The notes under the pieces were generated by a model that did not search any database, was not told the origin of the DNA, and worked only from the letters and a program-made list of their open reading frames with translations. A program made the translations under genes and the position numbers. Positions 9,213 through 18,650 of a stretch of DNA of 64,000 nt are shown here, in pieces. Origin of the DNA: Paracoccaceae bacterium (GTDB lineage Bacteria > Pseudomonadota > Alphaproteobacteria > Rhodobacterales > Rhodobacteraceae). The DNA lies in assembly GCA_033344815.1 (NCBI GenBank), contig JAWPMR010000001.1, positions 4,512,136 to 4,576,135 of the forward strand, written 5' to 3'. Positions within the stretch are counted from its first letter, which is position 1; each line of letters starts with the position of its first letter.

Positions 9213-10637
9213 ATGCCCAAAAATATACTCATCTTTTCGGACGGCACGGGGCAAGTCGGCGGGTTGCGACCGGATCAACGTCTGTCAAATATCTACAAAA
9301 TGTACCGCGCTATGCGACCGGGCCCGTCCTCTCCTATAAGTCCTTTTGATCAGGTGTGTTTCTATGATCCAGGGTTGGGGGCAGGCGAGGCCGGCGCGTT
9401 CAGTCTGAAACGTCTGCGAAATGTTGTTTCATCCGCCGTAGGCACCGGAATTGATGAAAATGTGATCGATTGCTATGAACAGATCATATCATATTACGAA
9501 CCGGGGGATCGCGTCCTTCTCTTTGGATTCTCTCGGGGGGCGTACACCGTTCGCGCGGTGGCGAATGTCATGAACCTGTGCGGTATTCCGACACAAATGC
9601 CCGATGGAACGGCGGTGCCACGACAGGGACCGCGTTTGCGCAGGATCGCCAGCGATGCTGTCAATTTTGTTTATAATCATGGAAACGGGTATTCGCGTGG
9701 TCAGGAACCCTACTTCAGCCGTCGCGAAGAACTGGGGCGCAGGTTTCGACGTAAATACGGCAGCTTCGAACCCGATGCCGAAAAGGACGTTCAGGGAAAC
9801 GTACAACCCCATTTCATTGGCGTTTTTGATACGGTTGCCGCACTGGGGAACGGGTTGATCCTGTTTGCTGCTTTGGCCGCAATCGCGGTTCTGGCAATTT
9901 CTTTGATCGTCATGATTTGGATGGGAACACATTGGTTTTTGTGTGGCATCATATCCGCCTTATTGGCCGTAATTCTCTACCATTATGCAAAACTGCGCTG
10001 GTCTCAATTCAAGTATTTTTCACCCGATGAAGACAAGTCTCTCAGGATTTCAAATGTGCGGGATTGGGCGTCGATCTGGAAGCACGGTCACCATGCGGTG
10101 TGGAACCTCAAAAACTATGACAAGTGGCTGGATTCAGACGTGCAGTTCGCGCGCCATGCCCTGGCGATTGACGAGCATCGCAAGGACTTTCCGCGCGTCA
10201 AATGGGCGATGGCAGCGGAGGCGAAAAAAACGGCTGGGCGTAACCCTGCATGGCTTAAACAGGTTTGGTTTCCGGGCTGTCACAGTGATGTTGGTGGTAG
10301 TTATCCCGAACCCGAGTCCCGGTTGAGTGATATCGCGCTTGATTGGTTGGTCGCAGAGCTTAAAGAATGCGTGCCCGACGTTCAAATCAATGAGCATATG
10401 CTCTATCTCACGCCTGATCCTTTGGGTGTGCAGCATGAAGAGACGTATATTTTCCGCCTTGGCCGGTTTGGCAAGAAATGGGCCGCCAAGCCGCGGATTG
10501 TGGATAGTTTCTTTCCATTGCATCCTTCGGTAACAACACGACTGAAGGCGAAACAAGTGTCGCATTCTGGTGAAATGAAACCCTATAGGCCGGAACAATT
10601 GCGCGCACATCCGAAGGCAAAGAAATTCTTTGAATGA
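9213..10637 (+). CDS. DUF2235 alpha/beta-hydrolase-fold protein with membrane segments
   Basis: A 474-residue protein of the DUF2235 family, which includes the catalytic domain of Tle1-type phospholipase effectors. The N-terminus NILIFSDGTGQ is typical. The nucleophile elbow GFSRGA sits near residue 106, an aspartate candidate occurs in FDTVAALG near 209, and the C-terminal histidine is in PGCHSDVGGSY near 355, so the triad looks complete. Two hydrophobic helices at about 213-260 split the domain, which would anchor it in a membrane. No type VI secretion, VgrG or immunity genes are adjacent, so a housekeeping lipase or esterase role is as likely as an effector role. The GAGAAGA preceding the ATG is a modest ribosome site. 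Confidence 0.85.
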   Translation: MPKNILIFSDGTGQVGGLRPDQRLSNIYKMYRAMRPGPSSPISPFDQVCFYDPGLGAGEAGAFSLKRLRNVVSSAVGTGIDENVIDCYEQIISYYEPGDRVLLFGFSRGAYTVRAVANVMNLCGIPTQMPDGTAVPRQGPRLRRIASDAVNFVYNHGNGYSRGQEPYFSRREELGRRFRRKYGSFEPDAEKDVQGNVQPHFIGVFDTVAALGNGLILFAALAAIAVLAISLIVMIWMGTHWFLCGIISALLAVILYHYAKLRWSQFKYFSPDEDKSLRISNVRDWASIWKHGHHAVWNLKNYDKWLDSDVQFARHALAIDEHRKDFPRVKWAMAAEAKKTAGRNPAWLKQVWFPGCHSDVGGSYPEPESRLSDIALDWLVAELKECVPDVQINEHMLYLTPDPLGVQHEETYIFRLGRFGKKWAAKPRIVDSFFPLHPSVTTRLKAKQVSHSGEMKPYRPEQLRAHPKAKKFFE

Positions 10638-10661
10638 GCTAGACTGGCTCTGCCCACTTTC

Positions 10662-11936
10662 TTAGACGATGCCGCCACCGGCACCGCTGACGGCGGGGCG
10701 AATTTCAGCGACGCGAGCCCGATAGCCGGAAGCGCGATATGTTGATATCGGATCAATCGCGCCCGATTTTTTGAACCTGCCCATCGCCAGAATAGGACCA
10801 ACATCGGTGCAGAAACCCCTTTTCAGCGTCATGGTTGCCATAAGCGCATCATTATTGTCCTGATAACCCTCGAGCTCGGTTCGATCGACGAGTAACGCTT
10901 GTGCATAAGCGCGTTGCACTTCCATGGCGGACACCATCAGACTCTCGATTGGATCCGTGACATTGTGGCTCTGATCCAGCATGTGCATGGGGTTGAAAGC
11001 GGGGTCCGATTCTGCCTCAACCAATTCATTAAACACCAGAAACAAGCGATAAGGGTCAATGCTGCCGGTATCTAGGTCATCATCGCCGTATTTGCTGTCA
11101 TTGAAATGAAATCCTCCCAGTTTGCCAAACTGGTTCAGGCGCGCCACGATCATTTCTATGTTCACATTCGGTGCGTGATGACCAAGATCCACAAGGCATT
11201 TTGCGCGGTCCCCCAATTGCTGCGCGATCAACAGATTCGTGCCCCAGTCCTGGACCACCGTTGAATAAAACGCAGGCTCAAAAATCTTGTGTTCGGTGAG
11301 CAGGGTCCAATCCTCTGGAAGCCCCGCATAGATTGACTTGGCGGCCTCCAGATAGCGTTCGAATTGACGCGTGAAATTGGTCTGTCCCGGGAAGTTTGAG
11401 CCATCTCCGACCCAGATTGTCAGCGCCTTGGACCCGATCTGTTGACCTAGTTCAATACACTCCAGGTTGTGCTCGATCGCCTGTTGCCGGGTGGCCCGGC
11501 TGGTATGCGACAAGGAGCCGAATTTGTAACTGTGCGCCTGATCGGGCTGGTCCTGAAACGTGTTGGAGTTCATCGCATCGAAGCTGAGACCGACTTCTTC
11601 GGCTTTGGCCTTCAAGTCATTTGCAGGGGCGCGATCCCACGGAATATGAAGCGAAACTGATGGGGTCGCCTGCGTTAGTTGTTGTATCACACCGCAATCG
11701 CTCAATTTGTCGAAAATCCCACGCGGCTCGCCGGGGCCGGGGAAGCGGGCAAATCGTGTCCCGCCTGTGCCCACGCCCCAACTGGGAATGGCGACCCCGT
11801 AATCTGCCACACGGGCTGTGATCTGGTTGATGTCAATGCCGCGCCGCGCAAGCTGCAACCCAAGGGCATCATAGTCTTCGTGCAGATGCGCTTCGGCCTC
11901 AGCATTTGCTTTCGCAATGACGTCAGAATGGATCAT
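10662..11936 (-). CDS. rhaI: L-rhamnose isomerase, proteobacterial (rhizobial) type
   Basis: A 424-residue TIM-barrel isomerase that converts L-rhamnose to L-rhamnulose in the cytoplasm. The length and the segments GVAIPSWGVGTGGTRF near residue 45-60 and DLGHHAPNVNIEM near residue 255 fit the proteobacterial rhamnose catabolism isomerase rather than the E. coli RhaA. I chose the ATG at 11936 with AAGGAG seven bases upstream; a longer frame to 12026 runs into rhaD. It lies 10 bases after rhaD on the same strand, giving a rhaD-rhaI operon divergent from rhaR-rhaS-rhaT-rhaP-rhaQ-rhaU-rhaK, the arrangement known from Rhizobium leguminosarum. Confidence 0.93.
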   Translation of the reverse strand: MIHSDVIAKANAEAEAHLHEDYDALGLQLARRGIDINQITARVADYGVAIPSWGVGTGGTRFARFPGPGEPRGIFDKLSDCGVIQQLTQATPSVSLHIPWDRAPANDLKAKAEEVGLSFDAMNSNTFQDQPDQAHSYKFGSLSHTSRATRQQAIEHNLECIELGQQIGSKALTIWVGDGSNFPGQTNFTRQFERYLEAAKSIYAGLPEDWTLLTEHKIFEPAFYSTVVQDWGTNLLIAQQLGDRAKCLVDLGHHAPNVNIEMIVARLNQFGKLGGFHFNDSKYGDDDLDTGSIDPYRLFLVFNELVEAESDPAFNPMHMLDQSHNVTDPIESLMVSAMEVQRAYAQALLVDRTELEGYQDNNDALMATMTLKRGFCTDVGPILAMGRFKKSGAIDPISTYRASGYRARVAEIRPAVSGAGGGIV

Positions 11937-11946
11937 GTTGCTCTCC

Positions 11947-14049
11947 TTACCTTGTAAATGCCTGCACATTGCCCGCATCGACATTGAGAATGTTTCCTGT
12001 GGATTTTGAGGACAGGTCCGACGCAAGGAAATAAGCCGCCTCGGCGATATCCTCGGGCAAGACGGAGCGTTTCAACATCGAACGTTCGCGGTAATGCGCC
12101 TCAAGCCCCTCTTTGTCTTTGCCATAGGTGTCCGCACGTTCCTTCAACCAGTCCCCGGACCAGATTTTGGATCCCTTCAAGACTGCATCCGGGTTCACCA
12201 CGTTTACTCGGATGCCTGACGGTGCGCCTTCAAGCGCAAGGCACCGTGCGAGATGAATTTCGGACGCTTTGGCCGTGCAGTAAGCCGATGCATTGGGAGA
12301 GGCTGCGAGCCCGTTCTTGGAGGCCACAAAGATCACCGCACCGCCTATCTCCTGGGTTTTCATCACCTTGAACGCCTCGCGGCTGACGAGGAAATACCCG
12401 GTGGAGAGGATTGACATGTTTTTGTTCCACAAGGCAAGGCTGGTGTCCTCAATCGGCGCTGAACTAGCGATCCCCGCGTTTGAGACCAGAATATCCAAGC
12501 CGCCAAATTCGGCGGCTGTTTCACTGAAAGCCTCCGCGACAGCGGCTTCGTCGGTGACATTCATGGCCACGGTACGCACCACATCAGATGAAAACCGCGC
12601 GCTGAGATTGGCAGCCGTGTCGGCCAAAGCGCTCTCATCAATATCGGCCAGCATGACACAGGCGCCCTCGCGCAGATATCGCTCTGCCGTGGCAGATCCA
12701 ATGCCACCCGCGCCCCCGGTCACGAGGGCAATGCGACCCGCCATCGCTTTTGGCTTCGGCATACGTTGCAATTTGGCCTCTTCCAGCAGCCAGTATTCAA
12801 TGTCGAAAGCTTCTTGTTCGGGCAGACCCTGATAATCCGAGACGGCATCCGCGCCGCGCATGACATTGATCGCATTGACGTAGAATTCGCCGGAAATACG
12901 GGCCGTGGCCTTGTCCTTGGCAAAGGTGATCATGCCAACGCCGGGGATAAGGTAAACCACGGCATTTGGGTCCCGGATCGCAGGGCTGTCATCATGTTTG
13001 CAACGCTCATAATAAGCTGCGTAGTCATTGCGGTAGGCTGTGACACTGCCAGCAAGACTTGCCAGCGTTGCGTCGATGTCTCGGATTTCTGAATCAAAAT
13101 CCACAACCAAAGGGCGGATTTTAGTGCGCAAAAAATGATCCGGACAGGATGTTCCAAGCATCGCGAGCCGCGGCATGTCCTTTGCATTGACGAATTCCAG
13201 AACGCTATCATTGTCGGTGAAATGCCCAACCATATGTTGTTGGCCGGAGACCATTCCGCGGATCGCTGGCATCAGTTTGGACGCAATGGTGCGACGCTCG
13301 GTTTTGGGCAGGCTCTTGTGTATCGCCCCGCCAAAAGCAGGCTTGTCGGCGGTCTGCGCCTCAAACCAGTCCATCGCTTTTTGAATAATGCCCAGCGTCA
13401 ATTCATAGCAGGCTTGCGCGTCATCATCCCAGGTGAACAAGCCATGGCTTTCCAGCACGACACCCTTCGCATCCGGGTTTTTATCGCAGAAATCGGATAG
13501 CCAGAGGCCAAGCTCAAATCCGGGCTTTTTCCACGGCAACCATCCAATGGAGTCGCCAAAAATCTGTTGCGTCAACGCTTTGCTGTCTTTCGCGGCAGCA
13601 ATGGCAATGATCGCATCAGGGTGCATGTGATCCACATGTTTTCGGGGCACATAGGCGTGCAAGGGCGTGTCAATAGAGGCTGCACGGGCGTTCAGGTTAA
13701 AGGTGCAATGGGGCAGGTATGCGACCATTTCGTCCTCAAAATCCACGCCGCGATAGAGACCGCGCAATCCGTCAAGCTTGTCCATGTAGAGTGTGGCGAA
13801 GCCATCCATCTTGATAGAGCCCACATCGCCGCCGGACCCTTTGACCCAAAGCACGTCGACGTTGTCGCCCGTCAACGGATCTTTTTCGATCACCTTGGCC
13901 GACGTATTGCCGCCACCATAGTTCGTGATTCTCTTGTCAGAACCGAGAAGATTGGAGCGATAAAGCAGTTTTTCAGGCTCGCTCATTCCTGCAGCGTGCT
14001 GCGCATCCCATTTATTTTCAAGGCGTTGTGTGCTCTCTGGGTTGCGCAT
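11947..14049 (-). CDS. rhaD: Bifunctional rhamnulose-1-phosphate aldolase / lactaldehyde (short-chain) dehydrogenase
   Basis: A 700-residue fusion. The N-terminal class II aldolase/adducin-type domain (about residues 25-400) carries the metal-binding histidines in HVDHMHPD near 140. It splits rhamnulose 1-phosphate into dihydroxyacetone phosphate and L-lactaldehyde. The C-terminal short-chain dehydrogenase domain (about 433-700) begins RIALVTGGAGGIGSA, with the TGxxxGxG cofactor loop, and contains the YxxxK pair in SAYCTAKAS near 610. It presumably oxidises lactaldehyde to lactate. AAGGAG precedes the ATG at proper spacing. The fusion is a hallmark of alphaproteobacterial rhamnose loci and replaces the separate E. 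coli RhaD and aldehyde dehydrogenase. Confidence 0.95.
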   Translation of the reverse strand: MRNPESTQRLENKWDAQHAAGMSEPEKLLYRSNLLGSDKRITNYGGGNTSAKVIEKDPLTGDNVDVLWVKGSGGDVGSIKMDGFATLYMDKLDGLRGLYRGVDFEDEMVAYLPHCTFNLNARAASIDTPLHAYVPRKHVDHMHPDAIIAIAAAKDSKALTQQIFGDSIGWLPWKKPGFELGLWLSDFCDKNPDAKGVVLESHGLFTWDDDAQACYELTLGIIQKAMDWFEAQTADKPAFGGAIHKSLPKTERRTIASKLMPAIRGMVSGQQHMVGHFTDNDSVLEFVNAKDMPRLAMLGTSCPDHFLRTKIRPLVVDFDSEIRDIDATLASLAGSVTAYRNDYAAYYERCKHDDSPAIRDPNAVVYLIPGVGMITFAKDKATARISGEFYVNAINVMRGADAVSDYQGLPEQEAFDIEYWLLEEAKLQRMPKPKAMAGRIALVTGGAGGIGSATAERYLREGACVMLADIDESALADTAANLSARFSSDVVRTVAMNVTDEAAVAEAFSETAAEFGGLDILVSNAGIASSAPIEDTSLALWNKNMSILSTGYFLVSREAFKVMKTQEIGGAVIFVASKNGLAASPNASAYCTAKASEIHLARCLALEGAPSGIRVNVVNPDAVLKGSKIWSGDWLKERADTYGKDKEGLEAHYRERSMLKRSVLPEDIAEAAYFLASDLSSKSTGNILNVDAGNVQAFTR

Positions 14050-14119
14050 CGGGGGTCTCCTTCAAAGACGTGATCGTCCTGCTTTTGTTGCCGTGAAGCT
14101 GATCTGTTGGAACCTTAAA

Positions 14120-14189
14120 GTCAATCAGAAACAATCAAAATATGTCATCTTGGGCAATTTGCGATTGCTTGTGATAGTTTTTGATTGAC
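14120..14189. promoter_or_regulatory. Paired operator candidates for RhaR between rhaD and rhaR
   Basis: The 18-mer GTCAATCAGAAACAATCA at 14120-14137 recurs on the opposite strand at 14172-14189 as GTCAATCAAAAACTATCA, matching at 16 of 18 positions, with centres 52 bp apart. Two inverted copies in a divergent promoter region suit a DeoR-type repressor controlling both rhaDI and the rhaR-K operon. Binding is inferred, not shown. Confidence 0.6.
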
Positions 14190-14242
14190 ATATTGTCGCG
14201 ACTCGCTCCACGTTATGAGAAGTCAAGCGAGGAGGGATCATC

Positions 14243-15046
14243 ATGCACGAGAAAGACAGGCACCGTATCATTCTGTCAGCCGTGCAGGACCGTGCGCTTG
14301 TGACGGTGATCGATCTATGCGCGCTGACCGGTGCATCAGAGGCGACAATTCGCCGGGATATCGGCACTCTTGACGAACAGAAAAAACTGCGCCGGGTGCG
14401 CGGCGGCGCCGAGGCGCTAGCTGCGACGCCCTTTGTGGGCCTTGCGGGACGCCCTTTTTCGGTCAATGAGACCATGAACATTGCGCAAAAGCAGGCCATC
14501 GCGGCGGCAGCGGTCGAATTATGCCAGGATGGCGATTCAATTATCATCAACGGCGGCACGACGACCTTTCAGATGGTGCATCCGCTTGCAACACGCGGCT
14601 TGCAGGTCTTCACGAATTCCTTTCCGATTGCCGAACATCTGCTGAAAAACACACGCAATACGGTGGTGCTATCGGGCGGGATTATTTACCGCGAGCAGAA
14701 CATCATTCTGTCACCGTTTGAGAACGATGTGACGCGCAACTTTTATGCCAAGCGCATGTTTATGGGCGCGCAGGGCATTGGTCCGCTTGGTTTGATGGAG
14801 CAAGATCCGCTGCTTGTTCAGGCCGAGGAAAAACTGATCGGACAGGCGGAGGAGTTGATCGTGCTTGTGGACAGTTCAAAATTTGCCAGCCGCTCCAGCC
14901 TTATCCTGTGCCCCCTCAAACGAATAGACACGATCATTACAGACGATGGCATTGATGACCGTACGGCCGCCATGTTGGACGCTGCTGACATCAATCTGAT
15001 TGTCGTAAAAACCAACGCTGCACAGAAAACGACCGCAGTGTCCTAA
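14243..15046 (+). CDS. rhaR: DeoR-family regulator of rhamnose catabolism
   Basis: A 267-residue DeoR-type protein with an N-terminal winged helix (residues about 3-58, motif LTGASEATIRRDIGTLDEQ) and a C-terminal sugar-phosphate sensing domain, including NGGTTTFQMV near 99-108. Family members usually repress catabolic operons and respond to phosphorylated sugar intermediates, so rhamnulose or its 1-phosphate is a reasonable inducer. GAGGAGG precedes the ATG. It is the first gene of the rightward operon and divergent from rhaD, as in Rhizobium leguminosarum, where the corresponding gene is a negative regulator. It should not be confused with the unrelated AraC-type RhaR of E. coli. Confidence 0.9.
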   Translation: MHEKDRHRIILSAVQDRALVTVIDLCALTGASEATIRRDIGTLDEQKKLRRVRGGAEALAATPFVGLAGRPFSVNETMNIAQKQAIAAAAVELCQDGDSIIINGGTTTFQMVHPLATRGLQVFTNSFPIAEHLLKNTRNTVVLSGGIIYREQNIILSPFENDVTRNFYAKRMFMGAQGIGPLGLMEQDPLLVQAEEKLIGQAEELIVLVDSSKFASRSSLILCPLKRIDTIITDDGIDDRTAAMLDAADINLIVVKTNAAQKTTAVS

Positions 15047-15076
15047 AAAAAGCAAAACCGCTCCAGGGAGGAAACC

Positions 15077-16072
15077 ATGAGTGTAATGAAGAAAATTATG
15101 GCATCCGCGGCAATGGCCGCTGCGATGTTGACCAGCCCGGCGATGGCCGAAGACAACGTGCGTATCGCGCTTGTGGTCAAAGCCTTGGGAATTGGTTTTT
15201 TCGAAGCCGCCGCAAAAGGGGCCGAGGAGGCCGCCGCCGAGCTCGGCAATGTCGAGGTCATTTATACCGGTCCTACGGATACCACCGCCGAAGGGCAAAT
15301 CGAAGTGATCAACGCTTTGATCGCCCAAAACGTCGATGCGATTGCGATTTCGGCCAATGATACAGACGCCCTTGTGCCAGCGCTGAAAAAGGCAATGCAG
15401 CGCGGCATCACCGTGATCAGCTGGGACAGTGGCGTTGCTCCTGAGGGGCGTCAGTTGCATCTCAATCCCTCCTCCAATCCGTTGATCGGGAACATGATCA
15501 TCAAACTGGCGGCGGATCATCTGCCCGAGGGCGGTGATGTGGCTGTGTTGTCTGCAACAACAACCTCAACCAACCAGAACGTCTGGATTGACGAGATGAC
15601 AAAGGTGATGGGCGACTATCCCGGCATCAACGTCGTATCCACGGTTTACGGCGACGATCTGGCCGATAAATCCTATCGCGAAGCCACAGGGCTGATGCAG
15701 TCTTTCCCCGATCTTGACGCGATCATTGCGCCCACATCGGTCGGCATCGTAGCGGCTGCACAGGCGGTTGTGGATGCCGGCAAAGTGGGACAAGTGAATG
15801 TGACCGGTCTTGGTCTGCCTTCCGAGATGGCCGGGGCCATTGAATCCGGCGCCTCACAGAGCTTTGCGATCTGGAACCCCATTGATCTGGGGTATTCGGC
15901 GACGATGTTGGCCTACCAATTGGCCGAGGGTGGCGCGACTGCTGAACCCGGTACTGCCGTGCCAATGGGTCGGATGGGTGCATTGACGCTGGATGACAAC
16001 AACGAGGGCGCGATGGCCGACCCGTTCATCTATGACGCCAGCAACATTGATGATTTCAAGTCGATCTTTTGA
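15077..16072 (+). CDS. rhaS: L-rhamnose ABC transporter periplasmic binding protein
   Basis: A 331-residue type I periplasmic binding protein with a signal peptide ending near residue 24 (PAMAEDN) and a mature start VRIALVVKALGIGFF. It captures rhamnose in the periplasm and delivers it to RhaP/RhaQ. GGGAGGAAA gives a strong ribosome site. It lies 30 bases after rhaR, followed by an 11-bp hairpin before the ATPase gene, which probably keeps binding-protein mRNA more abundant than downstream mRNA. The name follows the rhizobial rhaSTPQ transporter; it is not the E. coli activator RhaS. Confidence 0.92.
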   Translation: MSVMKKIMASAAMAAAMLTSPAMAEDNVRIALVVKALGIGFFEAAAKGAEEAAAELGNVEVIYTGPTDTTAEGQIEVINALIAQNVDAIAISANDTDALVPALKKAMQRGITVISWDSGVAPEGRQLHLNPSSNPLIGNMIIKLAADHLPEGGDVAVLSATTTSTNQNVWIDEMTKVMGDYPGINVVSTVYGDDLADKSYREATGLMQSFPDLDAIIAPTSVGIVAAAQAVVDAGKVGQVNVTGLGLPSEMAGAIESGASQSFAIWNPIDLGYSATMLAYQLAEGGATAEPGTAVPMGRMGALTLDDNNEGAMADPFIYDASNIDDFKSIF

Positions 16073-16079
16073 CCTGATA

Positions 16080-16107
16080 GGGTTCGGCGCGATCAGGCGC
16101 CGAACCC
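16080..16107 (+). terminator. Intercistronic hairpin between rhaS and rhaT
   Basis: Perfect 11-bp stem GGGTTCGGCGC / GCGCCGAACCC with a six-base loop, eight bases after the rhaS stop. No T-run follows, so partial termination or 3' end protection of the rhaS message is more likely than full termination. This is the common arrangement for highly expressed binding proteins. Confidence 0.7.
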
Positions 16108-16142
16108 GCAATCTGATCCCCCCAGCCATGAAGAGTGACGAC

Positions 16143-17666
16143 ATGACCGAGCGCGCCACGCCTGTTGTATCAATGGACGCGATCACCAAAACGTTTCCTG
16201 GCGTCAAGGCGTTGGACGCAGTCCGTCTGGATCTGTACCCTGGGCAGGTGACCGCTTTGGTGGGAGAAAATGGTGCGGGAAAGTCAACCACGGTCAAAAT
16301 CCTGACGGGTATCTATCAGCCAGATGGCGGCACGATCCGCATCGACGGGGAACCGCAGAATTTTGTCAGCGCCAACGCGGCCTCTGATGCCGGTATCACA
16401 GCGATCCATCAAGAAACCGTGCTGTTTGATGAACTCTCCGTGGCAGAAAACATATTCATCGGCCATGCCCCGCGGACCAGGTTTGGTCTGATCGATCGGA
16501 CGGCCATGCATCATAAAGCAACTGCTTTGCTCAAAGACATCGGCGCACCTTTTGATGCACGAACGCGTCTGCGCGATCTGGGCATTGCCAGCAAACACCT
16601 CGTCGCCATCGCGCGTGCCTTGTCCATTGATGCCCGCGTGGTGATTATGGATGAACCCACAGCCGCTTTGTCACACAAGGAAATCGAAGAGCTTTATGCC
16701 CTGATTGAAACGCTGAAAGCGCAGGGCAAGGCTATCCTTTTCATCAGCCATAAATTTGACGAAATCTTCCGGATTGCGGATCGCTACACTGTGTTTCGCG
16801 ATGGTGCCTTTGTCGCAGAGGGCCTGATTGAGGACATCAACGAGGATGCTTTGGTCACTATGATGGTCGGGCGCTCCGTCGACCAAATCTTCCCGCAACG
16901 TGGCAAAATGGCGGGCGAAGATGTGTTACAGGTCGTTGGTTATGCGCATCCAACCGAATTTGAAGACATCGGTTTCACGCTCAGGCGCGGCGAGATTTTG
17001 GGGTTTTACGGGCTAGTCGGGGCAGGGCGCTCGGAATTCATGCAATCGCTCTTTGGCATCACGAAACCCACCAAAGGTGTTTGCAAGATGGATGGCACCA
17101 TTCGCATTATCCGCTCCCCCGCGGATGCGGTGGCCAACGGGATCGTTTACGTGCCTGAGGATCGCGGCAAACAGGGCGCGGTGATCGGCTTGCCGATTTT
17201 TCAAAACATCACACTGCCGTCCCTCAGACGTATGTCGCAATCAGGATTTCTCGACCTCGCAGAGGAATTCAAGCTGGCGCGCGCCTATTCCGAGCGTTTG
17301 GATCTGCGCGCGGCCGCTCTGGATCAGGACGTGGGCAACTTGTCGGGAGGCAATCAGCAAAAAGTGGTGATCGCTAAATGGCTGGCCACTGAACCGAAGG
17401 TCATTATTCTGGATGAGCCGACGAAGGGCATCGACATCGGGTCGAAGGCGGCGGTGCATGAATTCATGGCTGAACTTGCCGCACAGGGTCTGTCGGTCAT
17501 CATGGTCAGTTCCGAAATTCCTGAAATCATCGGCATGTCCGACCGCGTAATCGTAATGCGCGACGGACGCATTGCGGCTGAATTGGCGGGCGATGATCTG
17601 AGCCCGGAAACGCTGGTGCGACACGCTGCGGGCATCGTCCCAAGCCATGAATTGGAAGAGGTCTGA
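16143..17666 (+). CDS. rhaT: L-rhamnose ABC transporter ATP-binding protein, two ABC domains
   Basis: A duplicated ATPase of about 507 residues. Domain one has Walker A GENGAGKST and Walker B VVIMDEPTAALS with a degenerate signature (LGIASKH). Domain two has a degenerate Walker A (LVGAGRSE), an intact signature LSGGNQQ and Walker B VIILDEPTKG, the normal CUT2 asymmetry. I chose the ATG at 16143 (MTERATPVV) with GAAGAG upstream. The ATG at 16128 is possible, and the frame is open back to 15993, but that overlaps rhaS and the hairpin. It is two to three bases ahead of rhaP. The rhizobial name rhaT is used; it is not the E. coli rhamnose-proton symporter. Confidence 0.92.
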   Translation: MTERATPVVSMDAITKTFPGVKALDAVRLDLYPGQVTALVGENGAGKSTTVKILTGIYQPDGGTIRIDGEPQNFVSANAASDAGITAIHQETVLFDELSVAENIFIGHAPRTRFGLIDRTAMHHKATALLKDIGAPFDARTRLRDLGIASKHLVAIARALSIDARVVIMDEPTAALSHKEIEELYALIETLKAQGKAILFISHKFDEIFRIADRYTVFRDGAFVAEGLIEDINEDALVTMMVGRSVDQIFPQRGKMAGEDVLQVVGYAHPTEFEDIGFTLRRGEILGFYGLVGAGRSEFMQSLFGITKPTKGVCKMDGTIRIIRSPADAVANGIVYVPEDRGKQGAVIGLPIFQNITLPSLRRMSQSGFLDLAEEFKLARAYSERLDLRAAALDQDVGNLSGGNQQKVVIAKWLATEPKVIILDEPTKGIDIGSKAAVHEFMAELAAQGLSVIMVSSEIPEIIGMSDRVIVMRDGRIAAELAGDDLSPETLVRHAAGIVPSHELEEV

Positions 17667-17669
17667 TTG

Positions 17670-18650
17670 ATGATTTCCCGTTTGCCCTTGCGCGAGTGCA
17701 TTTTAGCTGGTGCGGTCTTGGTATTGCTAGTGCTGGTTTCCACCCGCTTTGCCGGTTTCGTAGCACCGGCGAACCTTGCCAATGTGTTCAATGACACGGC
17801 ACCACTGATCATTCTGGCCTTAGGGCAGATGGTGGTGATCCTGACCCGTTGTATTGACCTTTCGGTCGCTGCCAATCTGGCGCTGACGGGAATGGCGGTT
17901 GCGATGTTGAACGTGGCGCTGCCAGGTTTGCCGATCCCGCTGATCATTGCCATTGCGATTGTGCTGGGCGCGCTTATGGGCGCTGTGAATGGTCTTTTGG
18001 TTTGGAAACTGGAAATCCCCCCGATTGTCGTCACGCTGGGCACGATGACCATCTTCCGGGGCATAATTTTCCTCATTTCTGACGGTAAATGGGTCAATGC
18101 GCATGAGATGAGTTCAGCTTTCACCGGCTTTCCGCGTGCCGCCATCCTCGGCCTGCCTGTATTGTCCTGGGTCGCGATCCTGACGGTTGTGGTGTTTGGC
18201 ATCATGATGGCGCGTACGCCGCTGGGACGCTCCATCTTTGCGGTGGGCGGCAACCCACATGCGGCCGTTTACACGGGTATTAACGTGGGACGCACACAGT
18301 TTTATGCCTTTGTTCTGTCCGGCGCATTAGCGGGGTTGACCGGATACCTTTGGGTTGCGCGCTACGCTGTGGCCTATGTCGATATCGCGGGCGGTTTCGA
18401 GCTTGAAGTGGTTGCGGCCTGCGTCATCGGTGGCATTTCTATCGCCGGTGGGATCGGGTCCGTGGGCGGGGCGGTTTTAGGCGCGCTGTTTTTAGGCGTT
18501 GTGAAAAATGCACTGCCCGTTGTGAATATTTCGCCGTTTTGGCAATTGGCGATATCCGGCAGTGCGATCCTTATCGCCGTGGCCTTCAATGCTCAATCGG
18601 GGCGCGCCAAAGGCCGCATCATCCTGAAGTCCGCACAGGAGCCCTCATGA
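17670..18650 (+). CDS. rhaP: L-rhamnose ABC transporter permease 1
   Basis: A hydrophobic protein of 326 residues with about nine predicted membrane helices, the CUT2 motif [13 protein letters not shown] near residue 66-78, and the coupling loop [19 protein letters not shown] near 189-207. The ATG at 17670 follows GGAAGAGG; a TTG codon directly before it would add one residue. It pairs with RhaQ to form a heterodimeric channel, consistent with two different permease genes in this operon. The stop codon overlaps the start of rhaQ in an ATGA. Confidence 0.92.
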   Translation: MISRLPLRECILAGAVLVLLVLVSTRFAGFVAPANLANVFNDTAPLIILALGQMVVILTRCIDLSVAANLALTGMAVAMLNVALPGLPIPLIIAIAIVLGALMGAVNGLLVWKLEIPPIVVTLGTMTIFRGIIFLISDGKWVNAHEMSSAFTGFPRAAILGLPVLSWVAILTVVVFGIMMARTPLGRSIFAVGGNPHAAVYTGINVGRTQFYAFVLSGALAGLTGYLWVARYAVAYVDIAGGFELEVVAACVIGGISIAGGIGSVGGAVLGALFLGVVKNALPVVNISPFWQLAISGSAILIAVAFNAQSGRAKGRIILKSAQEPS

